A DNA stretch of 64,000 nt, taken from Chenopodium formosanum. Its lineage: Eukaryota > Streptophyta > Magnoliopsida > Caryophyllales > Amaranthaceae. Positions 21,948 through 32,577 of the stretch are shown here, piece after piece. The stretch is taken from positions 37,736,228 through 37,800,227 of the forward strand of contig CM044871.1 of assembly GCA_024500155.1 (NCBI GenBank), written 5' to 3'. Position numbers and translations under genes: made by a program. Each line of letters begins with the position of its first letter. Within the stretch, counting starts at the first letter, position 1. The notes under the pieces were generated by a model. The model saw only the letters and a list, made by a program, of their open reading frames with translations. It did not search any database and was not told where the DNA came from.

Positions 21948-24551
21948 ATGGCTTCATTAGAGCTTGTACCAAATCCGGAGGCCATTCGGCCTCCAAACGA
22001 TGTACTGGTCCAAACGGACCATGACTCAAGTGACGACGCTGATGTTGAAACCTATGTGGATCCAAATGGATCCCTCATTTCTAAACGCATCTGCAGTAAG
22101 GAACAGCGAGAGCGTCCTCATGTTCAGGCAGGTCCAAGCAAAACTGTTGGTCAGCCAAAGAAGCCCTCGGGGCGGCCGGTTGATCCTTCCCAGGCGGCAG
22201 GATCAACTCCCGTCACTCGGGATGAGCTAATGTCACTCCTGAGAAGCCTCAGGGGTGAAATCAAGCAGCTCGCCTCAAAGAAGTCGCCTACTCCTAGAAA
22301 GGAGCAGTCGGCCAAGAAGCCAGCCTAAGCTGGCAAACAGAAGTCGGTCAGAGACCGTCAGCCGACTCCCCATCCTGCTCCTAATGAGAAGGCCAGGCCC
22401 CAATTTGACCTTAATCGGCTCTGTTTCCCAGAAACGGGCACAAGAAAACCCATCCGGCACATACAGCCGGATGGTAGCATGAAAACGTTCTCTGACGCTC
22501 GGCAATACATTGAGGAGAGGAGAACCAAGCAATCAGAGTCAGCTTCAACGTCGACTTATCATGATAGCTTTCGGAATACCTCTGTGAGGTGTTCCCAGTC
22601 TGTACATGAGACCCCTGCAAGCAATTAAAGGGTTCAGTCTGGGCCGCATGTGATTCAGTCCGCCCAGTACATGGCACAACCATTGTACCAGGCGCCAGTT
22701 GTACCTTACATGCAACCTACCCTCTGTGGAGGACAGGCGGCATACGGCTATCAGCCGATGGACTGGCAGCTTAGGCTCCAACACCTTGGAGATCAATCCT
22801 CTGCTTTCTCCAGGGAAATAATTGAAGTCGTACAGCCGGCTAAAGTTAAAAACGTTCTGGTTGGAGCCTATGACGGGACCTCCAACCCAGAAGACCACCT
22901 GCTAGCATACACCCACCTCATGTATTTACAGGGGTTAGATGATGTCGCATGGTGACGTTGCTTTCCAGCCACCCTGAAGGGCATAGCCCAGCAGTGGTTT
23001 GGCAACCTGCCGGCTGGCTGCATAAATAGCTTCAAGACGCTTGCGTTCTTGTTTGCATCAAACTTCTCTATGAACATCCCTGCCAAAAAGACAAGTCTTG
23101 ACTTGGGCAATGTACAGCAGGGAGATAGAGAAGGTTTGCGATCCTACGTCAGGCGGTTCAATCTGGTCTGAATCCAGATTCATGGGTTGTCTGATGAGGT
23201 TGCCTTCACAGACTTCTTTAAGGGTCTGAAGGACGGGTCTACTTTTAAGTACGAACTCGTCCGCAAACAAACCTTTACCCTGCAAGGAGCCTTGCGAGAG
23301 GCGGAAGCCTACATACAGGCGACCGAACTCTGCTCCTCCAATACGCAGTCGGACCATAAGAAGTCCGACCGGCAGAAAGAGAGTCGGCCTGCTCAGCCGG
23401 CTCCTAAGCCAGAAGAGAGCAAAAAGAAAAGGCAAGTCTGGGCCATTGATAACTCTGATCAACCGGCCCAGAAGAAGAAAAAAGAGTGGAAACCGTACGT
23501 CCCAAGGTACGAATTCCACAAGGACTGCTGCTCCATCCTTTTGGAAATTAAGGATTAGCTAACTCTTGAAAAGCCGACTGCTATGAAAGGTTCCGCTGAA
23601 AATCAGAACAAGAACAAGCATTGCCATTTCCATGAGGATGTTGGCCATGACACGAACGACTGCTTTAGTCTCAAGCGGGAGCTCGACCGTCTGGCCGACA
23701 AAGGACAGCTGAAGTCCTATGTGAAGTCCAAAGTGACTTCAAAAGCAAATCCGGGGAAGTCCAAGAAAAAGATTCCCCAGCCTGTTGTGAGTGCCGAAAC
23801 TGATGAAGAACCGGTGTATACCATAGCAGGCGAATTTGCCGGTGGTGGCCCGACCATTCGGGGTACCAAGGACCATCTAAGAAAGATGGTCAATTATGTT
23901 GAGGAGGGGGATACAGCTAGCACATCCACCTTCCCTAAAGTTGTCATCACCGAACAGGACAGAGGCAAAGTCCGTCGGCCGCATGATGACCCTGTTGTCA
24001 TTGAGTGTAAAGTCGCCAACCAGCTGGTTGGCCGAATTCTGATTGACACAGGAAGTTCCTCTGACCTCATCAGCCTCAAATGCTTGTCCAATCTCAAGTA
24101 CAAACCGGACAGCATGATGGAGGTCACCCACACCTTAGTTGGGTTTGGGGGAGGACTTATGCACCCAGTCGGACGAATTGACCTACCTGTCCGCCTGGGA
24201 AGCAGGGGAGACGGTCGGCACATGACCATCCGTTTCCTAGTGGTTGAAGAGCTCACGGCTTACAACCTCATCTTTGGCCGACCCACTCTTAATGAGTGTA
24301 AGGCCGTCATCATCCATGCTCTCATGCTACTCAAGTATGAGAAGGATGATGGAACGGTTGGTTCCCTTAATAGGGACCAAAAGACGGCTCGAGAGTGTTA
24401 TCTCTCAGACGTCAAGCCTGCGGGCGCAGCATCCGGCTGGGGCAAGCAAATGATTGACCTCGACAATGTCGAGGAAGAACAGTCGGCCCCACTAGCCGGA
24501 AAGAAAAGAAAGACTGATCAGCTGGTGGTGGTCAAAAAAGAAAAGAAATAG
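21948..24551 (+). pseudogene. E4 gag-protease polyprotein, five in-frame stops, no frameshift
   Basis: All pieces lie in one frame from the ATG at 21948 to the TAG at 24549. The N-terminus is acidic and disordered (QTDHDSSDDADVETYVDP). The capsid-like part is at about 22830-23330, with VLVGAYDGTSNPEDHLLAY, GIAQQWFGNLPAG, and EGLRSYVRRFN before GLSDEVAFTDFFKGL. A CHFHEDVGHDTNDCFSLKRE zinc knuckle follows at 23620, then an aspartic protease with ILIDTGSSSDLI (24030) and YNLIFGRPTLNECKAV. Stops are at 22326, 22626, 22953, 23169 and 23556. Two sit where CGA-to-TGA decay is likely (after W at 22952 and after V at 23168). The protease half is uninterrupted. The frame ends VVVKKEKK and is followed directly by integrase. 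Confidence 0.88.
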
Positions 24552-24552
24552 C

Positions 24553-25783
24553 ATCTGGGCCTATCTTGCAGACGGCACGCTCCCTGACTCACCACGGGAG
24601 GCGGCTGTTCTAAAAAAACGAGCAGCTAACTTCGAGTTGCGGCAAGGAGAGCTCTTCAGGGATGGCTTTTTGAAACCCCTGTTGAAGTGTGTTATCCCTG
24701 AAAAGGGGAAGGAAGTTCTCGAAGAGTTGCATTCGGGATTCTGCGCCTCCCATATAGGCGGCAGATCCCTCGCGGCCAAGGCCAGGCGGCTTTACTTTTG
24801 GCCAACTCTGGAGTCGGATGCCATGGAAATGGTGAAAAAATGTGACAAGTGCCAAAAGTTTGGCAAGCTAATCCATCGTCCGGCTACAGACCTGACGGCC
24901 ATCCACAGCCCAATACCCTTTGCCAAATGGGGCATGGACATTCTGGGGCCATACACAACTGCACCAGGCGGCAAGCGTTATATATTGGTGGCTGTGGATT
25001 ACTTTACCAAGTGGGTAGAGGCTGAGGCAGTCAAAAACATCAAGACTAAAGACGTCATTTCCTTTATCTGGAGGAACATAATCACTCGTTTCGGGGTGCC
25101 CATGTCTATGGTTTGTGACAATGGTCCTCAATTTGAGACGCCTCAACTCAAGACTTGGCTGGTAGACCAGGGGGTCTCAAGCTTCTTCGCATCAGTCGGC
25201 CGGCCGCAAGCAAACGGCCAGGTCGAAGCCTTCAACAAGTTAATCTCAAACGGGATTAAAAAGAAAATTGAGCGGGCAGGTGGCCTTTGGGCGGATGAAT
25301 TACCACACGTCCTTTGGTCCATCAGAACGACTACTAAAGGGGCAACGAGAGAAACCCCATTCCTAATGGTGTATGGTGCAGAAGTTGTTCTACCCATTGA
25401 GCACTATGAGCCGAACCTTCGAATCATGTTGTATGATGAAGAGGCAAATTGGGAGGCCATGCGCCTAGCATTGGAATCACTTCCAGAGCGCAGGGGCAAT
25501 GCTGCCTTGCGTCATAAGATATACCGTCTGAGAATGACTCGGGCTTACAACAAAAGAGTACACAAGCGTCCTCTCAAAGTGGGGGACTTTGTGCTACGGA
25601 AAATGGAGGCAGTCGGTAGGGCGAATAAGCAGGGAAAGCTAACCCCAAATTGGCCCAAATTGGGAAGGCCCCTACCGAATTTATGAGGAGGTAAGAAACC
25701 GCACCTACCGCCTGGAAGAATCAGACGACAGGCAGCTGCCCAGAACTTGGAATGTAGACAACTTGAAAAAGTACTACTTCTAA
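24553..25783 (+). pseudogene. E4 integrase, joined directly to protease; C-terminal frameshift
   Basis: The frame opens IWAYLADGTLPDSPREAA, the RNase H to integrase linker also seen in E5, with no start codon of its own. The zinc-binding HHCC module is ELHSGFCASHIGG to KKCDKCQKFGK. The catalytic triad is visible as D in KWGMDILGPY, D in VCDNGPQFE and E in GRPQANGQVEAFNKL. The C-terminus has NKRVHKRPLKVGDFVLRKM and no chromodomain, in line with the Tat lineage. At about 25650-25668 a 10-base tandem duplication (CCAAATTGGC repeated) shifts the frame, which stops at 25684. The original end EGPYRIYEEV to NLKKYYF is readable in the other frame to 25783. Integrase would insert the cDNA; here it is orphaned from RT. 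Confidence 0.88.
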
Positions 25784-27203
25784 GTACGAATGTAAAGACC
25801 TCAATTTAGTAAATCTCAAGTTTTGTTAATGAGAATATGTCTTCATTTCCCAACTTATCTTTTTATTTAAGTTTTTTAAGTGTCGCCTGTACCAAATAAA
25901 GACGACCAATATGTTTGGAAAGCGTCTGTCCCAACAGCAGACGCCCCAATCCCTCTAAAGGAGCCGATTGTTTTAGAACAGTCGTTCCTACTAAGTTCAT
26001 CAAGTTTACACCAACACTTGACGAATATTTACTTAATCATTAAAAAGGCCTAAGGCCAGATAAAATCATGATGAGGCCCATGGCCGGATGATGATAAACA
26101 AAAAGAGACCGAATGGTCACAGTCTGCTCCAACATGAGCATGACCGTCTGCTCCAACATGAGTCAGATAATCGTCGACGTCCATTTGGCCGAATTCGTCG
26201 AGGAGAAGCATCTCCCATTTGGGTAGCACATTGCTCAACGAATATATCAAGCGGCCCTACCGAATGCTAAGGCAGCATTCGCAGTCGTTTGTTTTAATCG
26301 AAAGTGAAATCTAAAAGACCTGGATTTTCTATCTAACGCAGTTGTCACTATTTCACAAGTAGAGGCTAAGCGAGGCATAAAGCCGGATGCGCCTGTTATT
26401 GCTCAGGGGCAAAACAGGTGGAATATTTGATTAATATACAAGTTAAGTTAACTACTTAGCACTTATTGAGGCTATTGGCCGGATGACGCCTGATCCTTGC
26501 CTATGGGGCAAGACAGGCGGACAATTATTTTTAAAGAAAATTGGTTAAGTTACAAACTTAGCATTATCTTAAAGAGGCCTATGGCCGGAGGCGTTTGTTT
26601 TTGCTTATGGTTTACCCTTAGCAAATTAGCTAAGTTGGAAATTTGAGTTAGTTCGAGCCAATGGCCGAATGAACACTTATGTTTGCTAATTCTGGATGGA
26701 CGTCTGCCGAGTGGTTTGGGGCAATCACCATAGTGATTGATTGACTTAGAAACCATGCATACTCTTCTAAGTATCAAAAATTTCTAAGTCAATCAATCCA
26801 ATAAACCGAAACCACTCGACATCCGTCCAGGGGCAAGAACATTCGCATGGTAAATAGGTTATAATACTTAGCCGAAAACATGCAATGAAAAATTAAAAAT
26901 GTAAAGGACAACAATTTGGATCACTTCAGCCAAATGGGCGAATGATTCAAATTAAAAAGACCAATCGTCACCAGACGATTGGTTAAAATTGTTATCTGGC
27001 AAAGCCAGAAAGATTGTCAAATTACCCGACCCCTTGGTCGGTAAAGATACAAATACTCGGCACGCAGGCAAAAAAAGAAAAGAGCATGGCCATTCGGCCG
27101 CAGAAAAACATAAAAGCTTAAGTGATTAGGGGAGAGCCTCTTTAGTGGCAGCCGGCCTGTCGTCCTTCGGCTGCTCTTCATCCTTTTTCTCTTGTTCCTC
27201 CAC
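25784..27203 (+). other. E4 3' noncoding region with degenerate repeats
   Basis: There is no sense gene. Imperfect units of roughly 100 bp recur at 26390-26690, each with a GAGGCCTATGGCCGGA-type palindromic core, a GACGCCTG stretch and AAGTTACAAACTTAGC. Related cores occur at 26046, 26086 and 26653, and in E5 at 17454 and 17745. This is consistent with the amplified tandem repeat for which Retand elements were named. A long foldback lies at 26694-26828. 27000-27200 is the 3' flank of the antisense gene. Confidence 0.65.
26694..26828. repeat. Long imperfect foldback (arms about 48-59 bases)
   Basis: The left arm starts GGATGGACGTCTGCCGAGTG (26694) and ends GATTGATTGACTTAGAAA (26752). The right arm starts TTTCTAAGTCAATCAATCC (26781) and ends CACTCGACATCCGTCC (26828). 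The inner 18 bases and the GAGTGGTTT block pair perfectly; the left arm has a short extra stretch. The loop is about 28 bases. It lies between the pol 3' region and the antisense gene. Confidence 0.8.
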
Positions 27204-29817
27204 CTAATCCTCCTCCTCGCCACCAGAGGACGACTCCCCAGAAGAGTCAGACCCAGAACTTTCCTTGGCCTCAGCATTCTCAGCCTCTTCAATAAGGCGA
27301 GCGTCGAATGCTTTGCTGCCTTCGTCAAATTTGGATTTCCAAATTTGATAGTCCGAGTCCGGCTGTACAGCCGCCCAAGTGTCCCGCATGATGGCTTCAT
27401 AATCGCTCATCATTTGCTGAACAAGAGCCTCTCTCTCTTGATCAGCCACGGACTCAAACTTGGACTTCAGCTGATGCTCCTGGTTGCTGAGGCGCTGCTC
27501 CAGGCGGCCCACCTTCTGCTTGGCTCTCTCGGCCTCTTCTTTGGCATCTTGAAGAGGCTCGAGCTTTTCCTTAAGAGTTGTAATCTCTTTCTTAAGGGAA
27601 GTGATGCGCAGGCGGGCCGAGTCCAGGTCCTTTTTCACCTGCATATTGGCTTCCGCCTGCGAATACATCATATCAAGCGTCAGATACTCATTCTGAGCAA
27701 TATCAAATTGTGCTCGATCCAAGGCGGACTCGGCCCGAGCTTTAGCGACTGTTACCTTGAGGGGTTGCCTGAGCCCTTGGACGCGCAGCATGGCCTGCAA
27801 AAGAGCCGAATGGTTAAAACTAAAAAAAAAAAAAAAAATTGAGCTAAGACTCATACCTCGCAGAGGTTCCCCAAGATGCCATCCATGTCAAGGGTGTCGA
27901 CTCCTCTGACAGACGCCTTGTCGTCAGGATCAACCGCCCTCAGCATGGACTTAGCCATCTGGACTACAGTCGGCCTCTGCATAGGAACTGAGAAGGAGAG
28001 AAAGTTAGAAAAATATCTCAAGTACATCTAAATGGAAGAACAATAGAGGCGAATGGATTTTACCATCGTCCTTCTGTTCCTCCTCTCTCCCCAGGCTCCT
28101 CTTCTCTCCTGTTGAGCCGGCAGCAGTGGTGGGTTGCTTAAAGCCACCCTTTGATGCCCTCTGGGCATCCGGCTTGTTGATCTCCTTTTCAGCTTCGAGA
28201 GAAGAGGCGTCTGGGCCCTTCTTGGGCCTATGAGCAATGTGCTTCCGGCCGCCCTTGCCGGAGGCGCTCACATCACCCGCCCTAGTCTTTTGGATTTTAG
28301 GGTCGGATGGTTTTGAAGGAGATTTGGAAGGCGCACCCTACATCAACACAAGATAAACGCAAGTTAGAAATCATTCGGGCAAATTTAATATTGGTCAGAA
28401 ATGAAAGTATAACAATTTTCTACCTTGGAGGTGCCGCCAGTTTTCTGCTCGTCCACTTTGGTGTGAGTGGTTACTTCTACCCTGTTTAGGACATTCGACC
28501 TGTATCGAGCAGCAGATACAGCCGGCTTCCTTATGGCCGAGAGCTTTTCCATTGCTTTGTCTGCAAAAATGAACAAGTGATTAGCATCATTAAACAAGTA
28601 CAGACGGCCGACTACCTCTCGGCATCTCAGAACTTAGCCCACAGGCGGCTAAGAATGTCCCTTCTTCAAACCACTTGTACAAAGGGAGATAGCATTGAGG
28701 GGTGACCTCCTTGTCCCCCTCATCATTCGTCCACACGGACACGGTAAACAACCCCGCGTCCATGATCTCCTCCTTTGCCCGCCTGGGAATAGGCGGCAAT
28801 GCGCTCCTGCCTGCTAGAAGAGGTGGATCCTTATTCCACCTATTATAATTTTGGTTCAGGCGGCTGTCGGTAGACTTGACTATGTAAAACTTAGTCCTCC
28901 AGTCTTTCCACTTGTTCTCTTTGCCAACAGCCATCATGTACCCCTTGCAAGTGATCAAGGTGTACCAGCCTTCACCACCCCTAGCAGGCGCCCTGCTCAG
29001 ATAGTGCATGTGGGCGAACGCTTCAAAGCTCGCCTCCACCTGCAGCATCTCACAGGCGACAACGTACCCCAGAATATTAATCCAGGAGTTGGGTACAAGT
29101 TGCCAGATACCCAGTTGGTATCCGTCCAAGATCCTCTTCATAGCGGAGGCCAGCCTGGAAGGCCGCTTCATAGCAGCCGAATGCTTTGTCTTGATAGCTG
29201 TCCAGGCTCGGCTAGGTTATGGTGTCGCCCTTGTTAGGGACCGACAAAGTGTAGCCATAGCCTAGGACGACCTTGCGCCTAAAATTGGCAAGGCCGGATG
29301 CCATGGCGCTCCGCCTGCCTGGCGGAACATGCTGATAGTAGGGGGCTCTCTCCAAGCGCCTGGAAGCACTCGGCTCAGCCCAGCTTTCCCCCCTATCCAC
29401 TGCCAGGGACTCTCTGGCAGAATCTATGTTTGATCTAGCCTCCTTTGAATTTACGGAGGCATTCTCTGAAGAAGATGACGAGGCCGATTCGTCATCAGAG
29501 CTCTCATCAGAGCTAGGGGACCGCCGACTGGTGCCAGCGGGGTCCTCTCCTAAACTCTCTTCCGGTGCCTGTCCAGAAGGCCCGGGTTGATATTCTTCAT
29601 CCACCTCCCCCAAGATTCCATCACTGGGAGTTCCACTAGATGTGGGCGAATGGTAATAGGTGGGGGTTGGAGGAAGATAGGAAGGGTTGTTAGGGTGTTC
29701 CGACAGCTCACTTCGAGGCACTCTTATTGAGCCGTCTAAATAAACATTCGACCCGTCCGAATGGTAGAAAACTCCATCGGAGCTACACTTCCTTGCTGTT
29801 CTTTTGGTCCTGGCCAT
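27204..29817 (-). pseudogene. E4 antisense gene (aORF), five exons, putative gypsy-type transposon domain
   Basis: Exons from GT-AG sites: 28616-29817, 28424-28560, 28064-28337, 27857-27987 and 27204-27794. Phases agree at every junction, so exons 2-5 read through without a break. Exon 1 starts at the ATG (29817) with a basic MARTKRTARK and a serine/acidic-rich segment. It then holds a domain resembling the plant 'putative gypsy type transposon' family (Transposase_28): GYQLGIWQLVPNSWINILGY, then GWYTLITCKGYM, then WKDWRTKFYIVKS. Exon 5 is a long coiled coil (LRITSLKKEITTLKEKLEPL) with an acidic GEEED tail. Damage: a TAG at 29212 and a frameshift near 29150, both in exon 1. The function is unknown. 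Antisense frames of this kind are recurrent in Tat elements. Confidence 0.8.
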
Positions 29818-30196
29818 AGTATCCTACACAGACACGGAAACGGTCGGATTCGGAGAAGTTCGCAAAGCAGGGTCTTTGGCCAAGCATTCGGCACTGCTAA
29901 TTCTAGATTCAGCCGTCCCCGGTGACCGGCTGATCATTATCCTACGTCGTGCCGCATGCAATTGAGGAGCCATTTTTTCAAAAACAAAGAAAAAATGAAG
30001 AGTAAAAAGAAAATACAGGCGTTACCTTTAGAAGAAGGGAAAAAGACGCCTGGTTGACTAAAGAACGGTCGGATTGTTGGCCGAGTGTCAGATGCTTGAA
30101 AAACGCTTAGGGAATTTTGAGATTCTTTAAGTCAAAAAGTCCAAGATTCTCCAGTGATTCGCCAAGGTGTGAATCCAAGGGGGGGGTCAAACCTTA

Positions 30197-30206
30197 CTAT
30201 TTATAG
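30197..30206 (-). promoter_or_regulatory. TATA box of the E4 antisense gene
   Basis: The minus strand reads CCCCCCTATAAATAGTAAGG, about 380 bases upstream of the antisense ATG and inside the element, not in the LTR. The strength of the box and its position support independent antisense transcription converging on the sense RNA. Confidence 0.6.
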
Positions 30207-30307
30207 GGGGGTAAAACCCTAATTTTTTCCCTCCAGTAATTTTTGAATCTGACCACTCAGATACTGACACCTATCACAGGAGTCATGTGCAATGCACATG
30301 ACCCCTG

Positions 30308-30318
30308 TGAGGGGCAAA
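30308..30318 (+). other. Polypurine tract of E4
   Basis: TGAGGGGCAAA immediately before the 3' LTR start at 30319. It serves as primer for plus-strand cDNA synthesis. Confidence 0.7.
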
Positions 30319-30956
30319 TGATTTAGGTATTTTATACCCGGCCAGGTGGCCCAATCAGAAAGCGCCACGTGTCCTCCGTATAGGTGACATTTGGACCTAT
30401 GGAATGATGACACGTGGAGGGTGGACTCTTCTCCATCCTACGTGGCCTGAAGGTCCAGTAGGGATCATTTAGGTGGCGACACGTGTCACGCAAAAAGTGC
30501 TTCACAATCCTTTTGGGCACAGTGACACGTGTCACTCAGGCATTGGCCTTGGGATGGCAGCCTTCTAAGGCCCAAATCCCGAGGCGCCGCAAAACGGCGT
30601 GACCTAATTCCTAGGTCTCCAGATCCTAGGAAGGCACACTTTTCAAAAGGACCCTATAAATAGGGACATTATGTCATTTATGACAGGAGAGAGAATTTTT
30701 TACACGCTATACGAGACAATACGTCACTTACCACAGAGCTGTCGTTTTCAAGGAACACACAGCACTTTACCTGAGCTTGGAATCCAAGCAGATAACTTTA
30801 CTTCCGCCCGTTTTATTTCCGAACGTTTACTGACTTAATCTTCGGAGGCGGACCACCGACCATCCGGCGGTCCGTTTGCTTTGCAGGTACAGGCATCCTC
30901 AGTAGAATCCAGTTTCAGTGTTGTAACTCTCCCGAGGGACAAAAACCCCCGAAACA
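30319..30956 (+). repeat. E4 3' LTR
   Basis: Same length as the 5' LTR. Four CACGTG or ACACGTG sites lie in the first 220 bases (near 30366, 30411, 30479 and 30526), two of them within the perfect palindrome GTGACACGTGTCAC or nearly so. TATA box at 30652. CACGTG is the plant G-box core bound by bZIP and bHLH factors. Confidence 0.9.
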
Positions 30957-31805
30957 AAAGGAACGCGCGGAATGTGAGTAATTAATTAATTTAATTACTC
31001 TTATTTTATTTTTAATATTGCTAGTATCATGATTAGGTTTATTTATATTCGATTTGACTAACGTTATTATTGTTAAAGTGCTTCCAATATTAATTTTTAT
31101 TCTATTATATTTTATGATCACCATATTGCATGTTAAAAGGGATTATGTAATTGAAAATCACGCCTAATAAGATAATTTGGACAACCGGTTTAGGTTCTTT
31201 TTTAATCTTGTTATTAATTCAAGTGATCACTAATATTTTAGAATTATATGTTGCATTAATATTTAACCAATTTAGCTTAATAATAGATTGGAGCAAATTG
31301 AATATTTTGTTTGTATGCCTTTGAGATCGCAGGAATTACTTTTCACTATAAGAATCAAGTAGAGGCTAATACGGGCGAATGTGACTCCGTGACTCACTTC
31401 GTACCATCATCCCTGATCCTCCTTTCATTGTTCCGAACCATATGGAGTTAATAATCTCATTTATTATTAATGGGGTGTAACCTTCACGGGTCAATCGTTG
31501 TTGCCAATCATTGTCCCTTATCGTTGGTGCCTTTGATGATCCGTGAATGGTTTACAAGTTCCTTAAAAACTTGTTGGCGGCTCCCTACTTTCCTTGTCCA
31601 TAATCGTATTATGTCAATTCCCACTTCCTATGAGTGCCAAGCATATTCACCACATGATATAACGTAGGCGCACTTCGAGCGACGCCTAAAATGTCGCTTT
31701 TCCTCCGAAAAGGCAGGCTGTTTGTAGGGCAAAGCAGGCGTTCTGTATAATGGCTTTTCCATATAATGCCCCGAATTGATTACATGAGGCCCCGATTATA
31801 CGAGG
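30957..31805 (+). repeat. E3 5' LTR, second part
   Basis: It resumes with AAAGGAACGCGCGGAA, matching AAAAGGAACGTGCGGAA at 37136 in the right LTR. It runs to GATTACATGAGGCCCCGATTA and TACGAGGGG, the last sequence shared by both LTRs. The exact LTR end is uncertain because the primer site that should follow is missing. Confidence 0.75.
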
Positions 31806-31984
31806 GGACCAGTTGAATAAGTGGATGAGACTTGAAAGATTCTTGAAAATATTCTTGTGATTAAATTAGCATATTTACATATGCATAAACGTTTTAACGT
31901 CGTATTTCAGGTCTGTCCCGTAGGAAAAATTGGATAACCTTGTCATGAATGAAGAAAATAGGGGCACCAGTCAGATTTCCTAAT

Positions 31985-32085
31985 TGCCGCGCCACGGCAT
32001 AGCTTGCCGTGTCACGGCGGTGGGCACCGTGACGCGGTGTCCAACACCGTGACGCGGTGGATTTGTCGTGTCGCGACAGTCCTGA
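31985..32085 (+). repeat. E3 leader motif cluster
   Basis: GCCGCGCCACGGC, GCCGTGTCACGGC, CACCGTGACGCGGTG (twice) and TCGTGTCGCGAC occur within 100 bases. This is the leader counterpart of the LTR cluster, at the position where E1 and E2 carry GGCGCC-like motifs. Confidence 0.75.
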
Positions 32086-32577
32086 AATGCTTCCAGTGGC
32101 CTTATTTCTCTACTCATAGTCATCTTCCTTCGATTTTTCTGAAAAAACGTGTGTGTTCTACATACGTTTTAGCCCTGGGGGGTTTAAGATCTACAAACCC
32201 AAAAACGCTCATGGCAATAAGGGTTCATCTGAGTTTTTAAATCCATCCAAACCATGGAGTCGAGCTCGATTTCATTACAAACTCGCGGAGCCTCCAGTTG
32301 TCATACACCCTCAAGGGAGGCTGCCTTGCTAATGCGTCCAAACTCTTAACCATGGTACCCAATTGACACCAAATAAACATGACCATAGTCGAACATAGAA
32401 CTTGATCTTAGGTTGCGAACTCTTCTTTGCATCATTATGCCTACATGTTCTATGTGTGCATATTTGATCGCTTTGATCATAACCTTAACGATCTTTCTTT
32501 TTCTATGGTGGATTATTTTATGACTAACGATTGCCAATGGACCGTACTCACTTAGTAATTAGCGCAAATTAAAAAAA

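Larger units (their letters stand above)
21277..30956 (+). mobile_element. E4: Retand/Tat-like Ty3/gypsy element lacking RT, nested in E3
   Basis: The LTRs are both 638 bp (21277-21914 and 30319-30956), start TGATTT and end AAACA. The 5-bp target duplication AAAGG lies at 21272-21276 and 30957-30961. By hand I count about 16 differences between the LTRs (about 2.5%), so it is the youngest-looking element here. The order is primer site, gag-protease (one frame, five stops), integrase, repeated 3' region, and a spliced antisense gene with its own TATA box before the polypurine tract. RT and RNase H are absent. An antisense frame downstream of pol is typical of the Tat lineage, including Retand and Grande. 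Confidence 0.93.

Noticed and set aside
22255..23519. Minus-strand frames opposite E4 gag
   Set aside because: No splice signals, promoter or recognisable domain; they are shadows of the gag frame's codon bias.
27192..27842. 216-residue frame on the plus strand
   Set aside because: It is the exact opposite strand of exon 5 of the antisense gene, which has splice sites, phase agreement and coiled-coil character. The plus frame has none of these.
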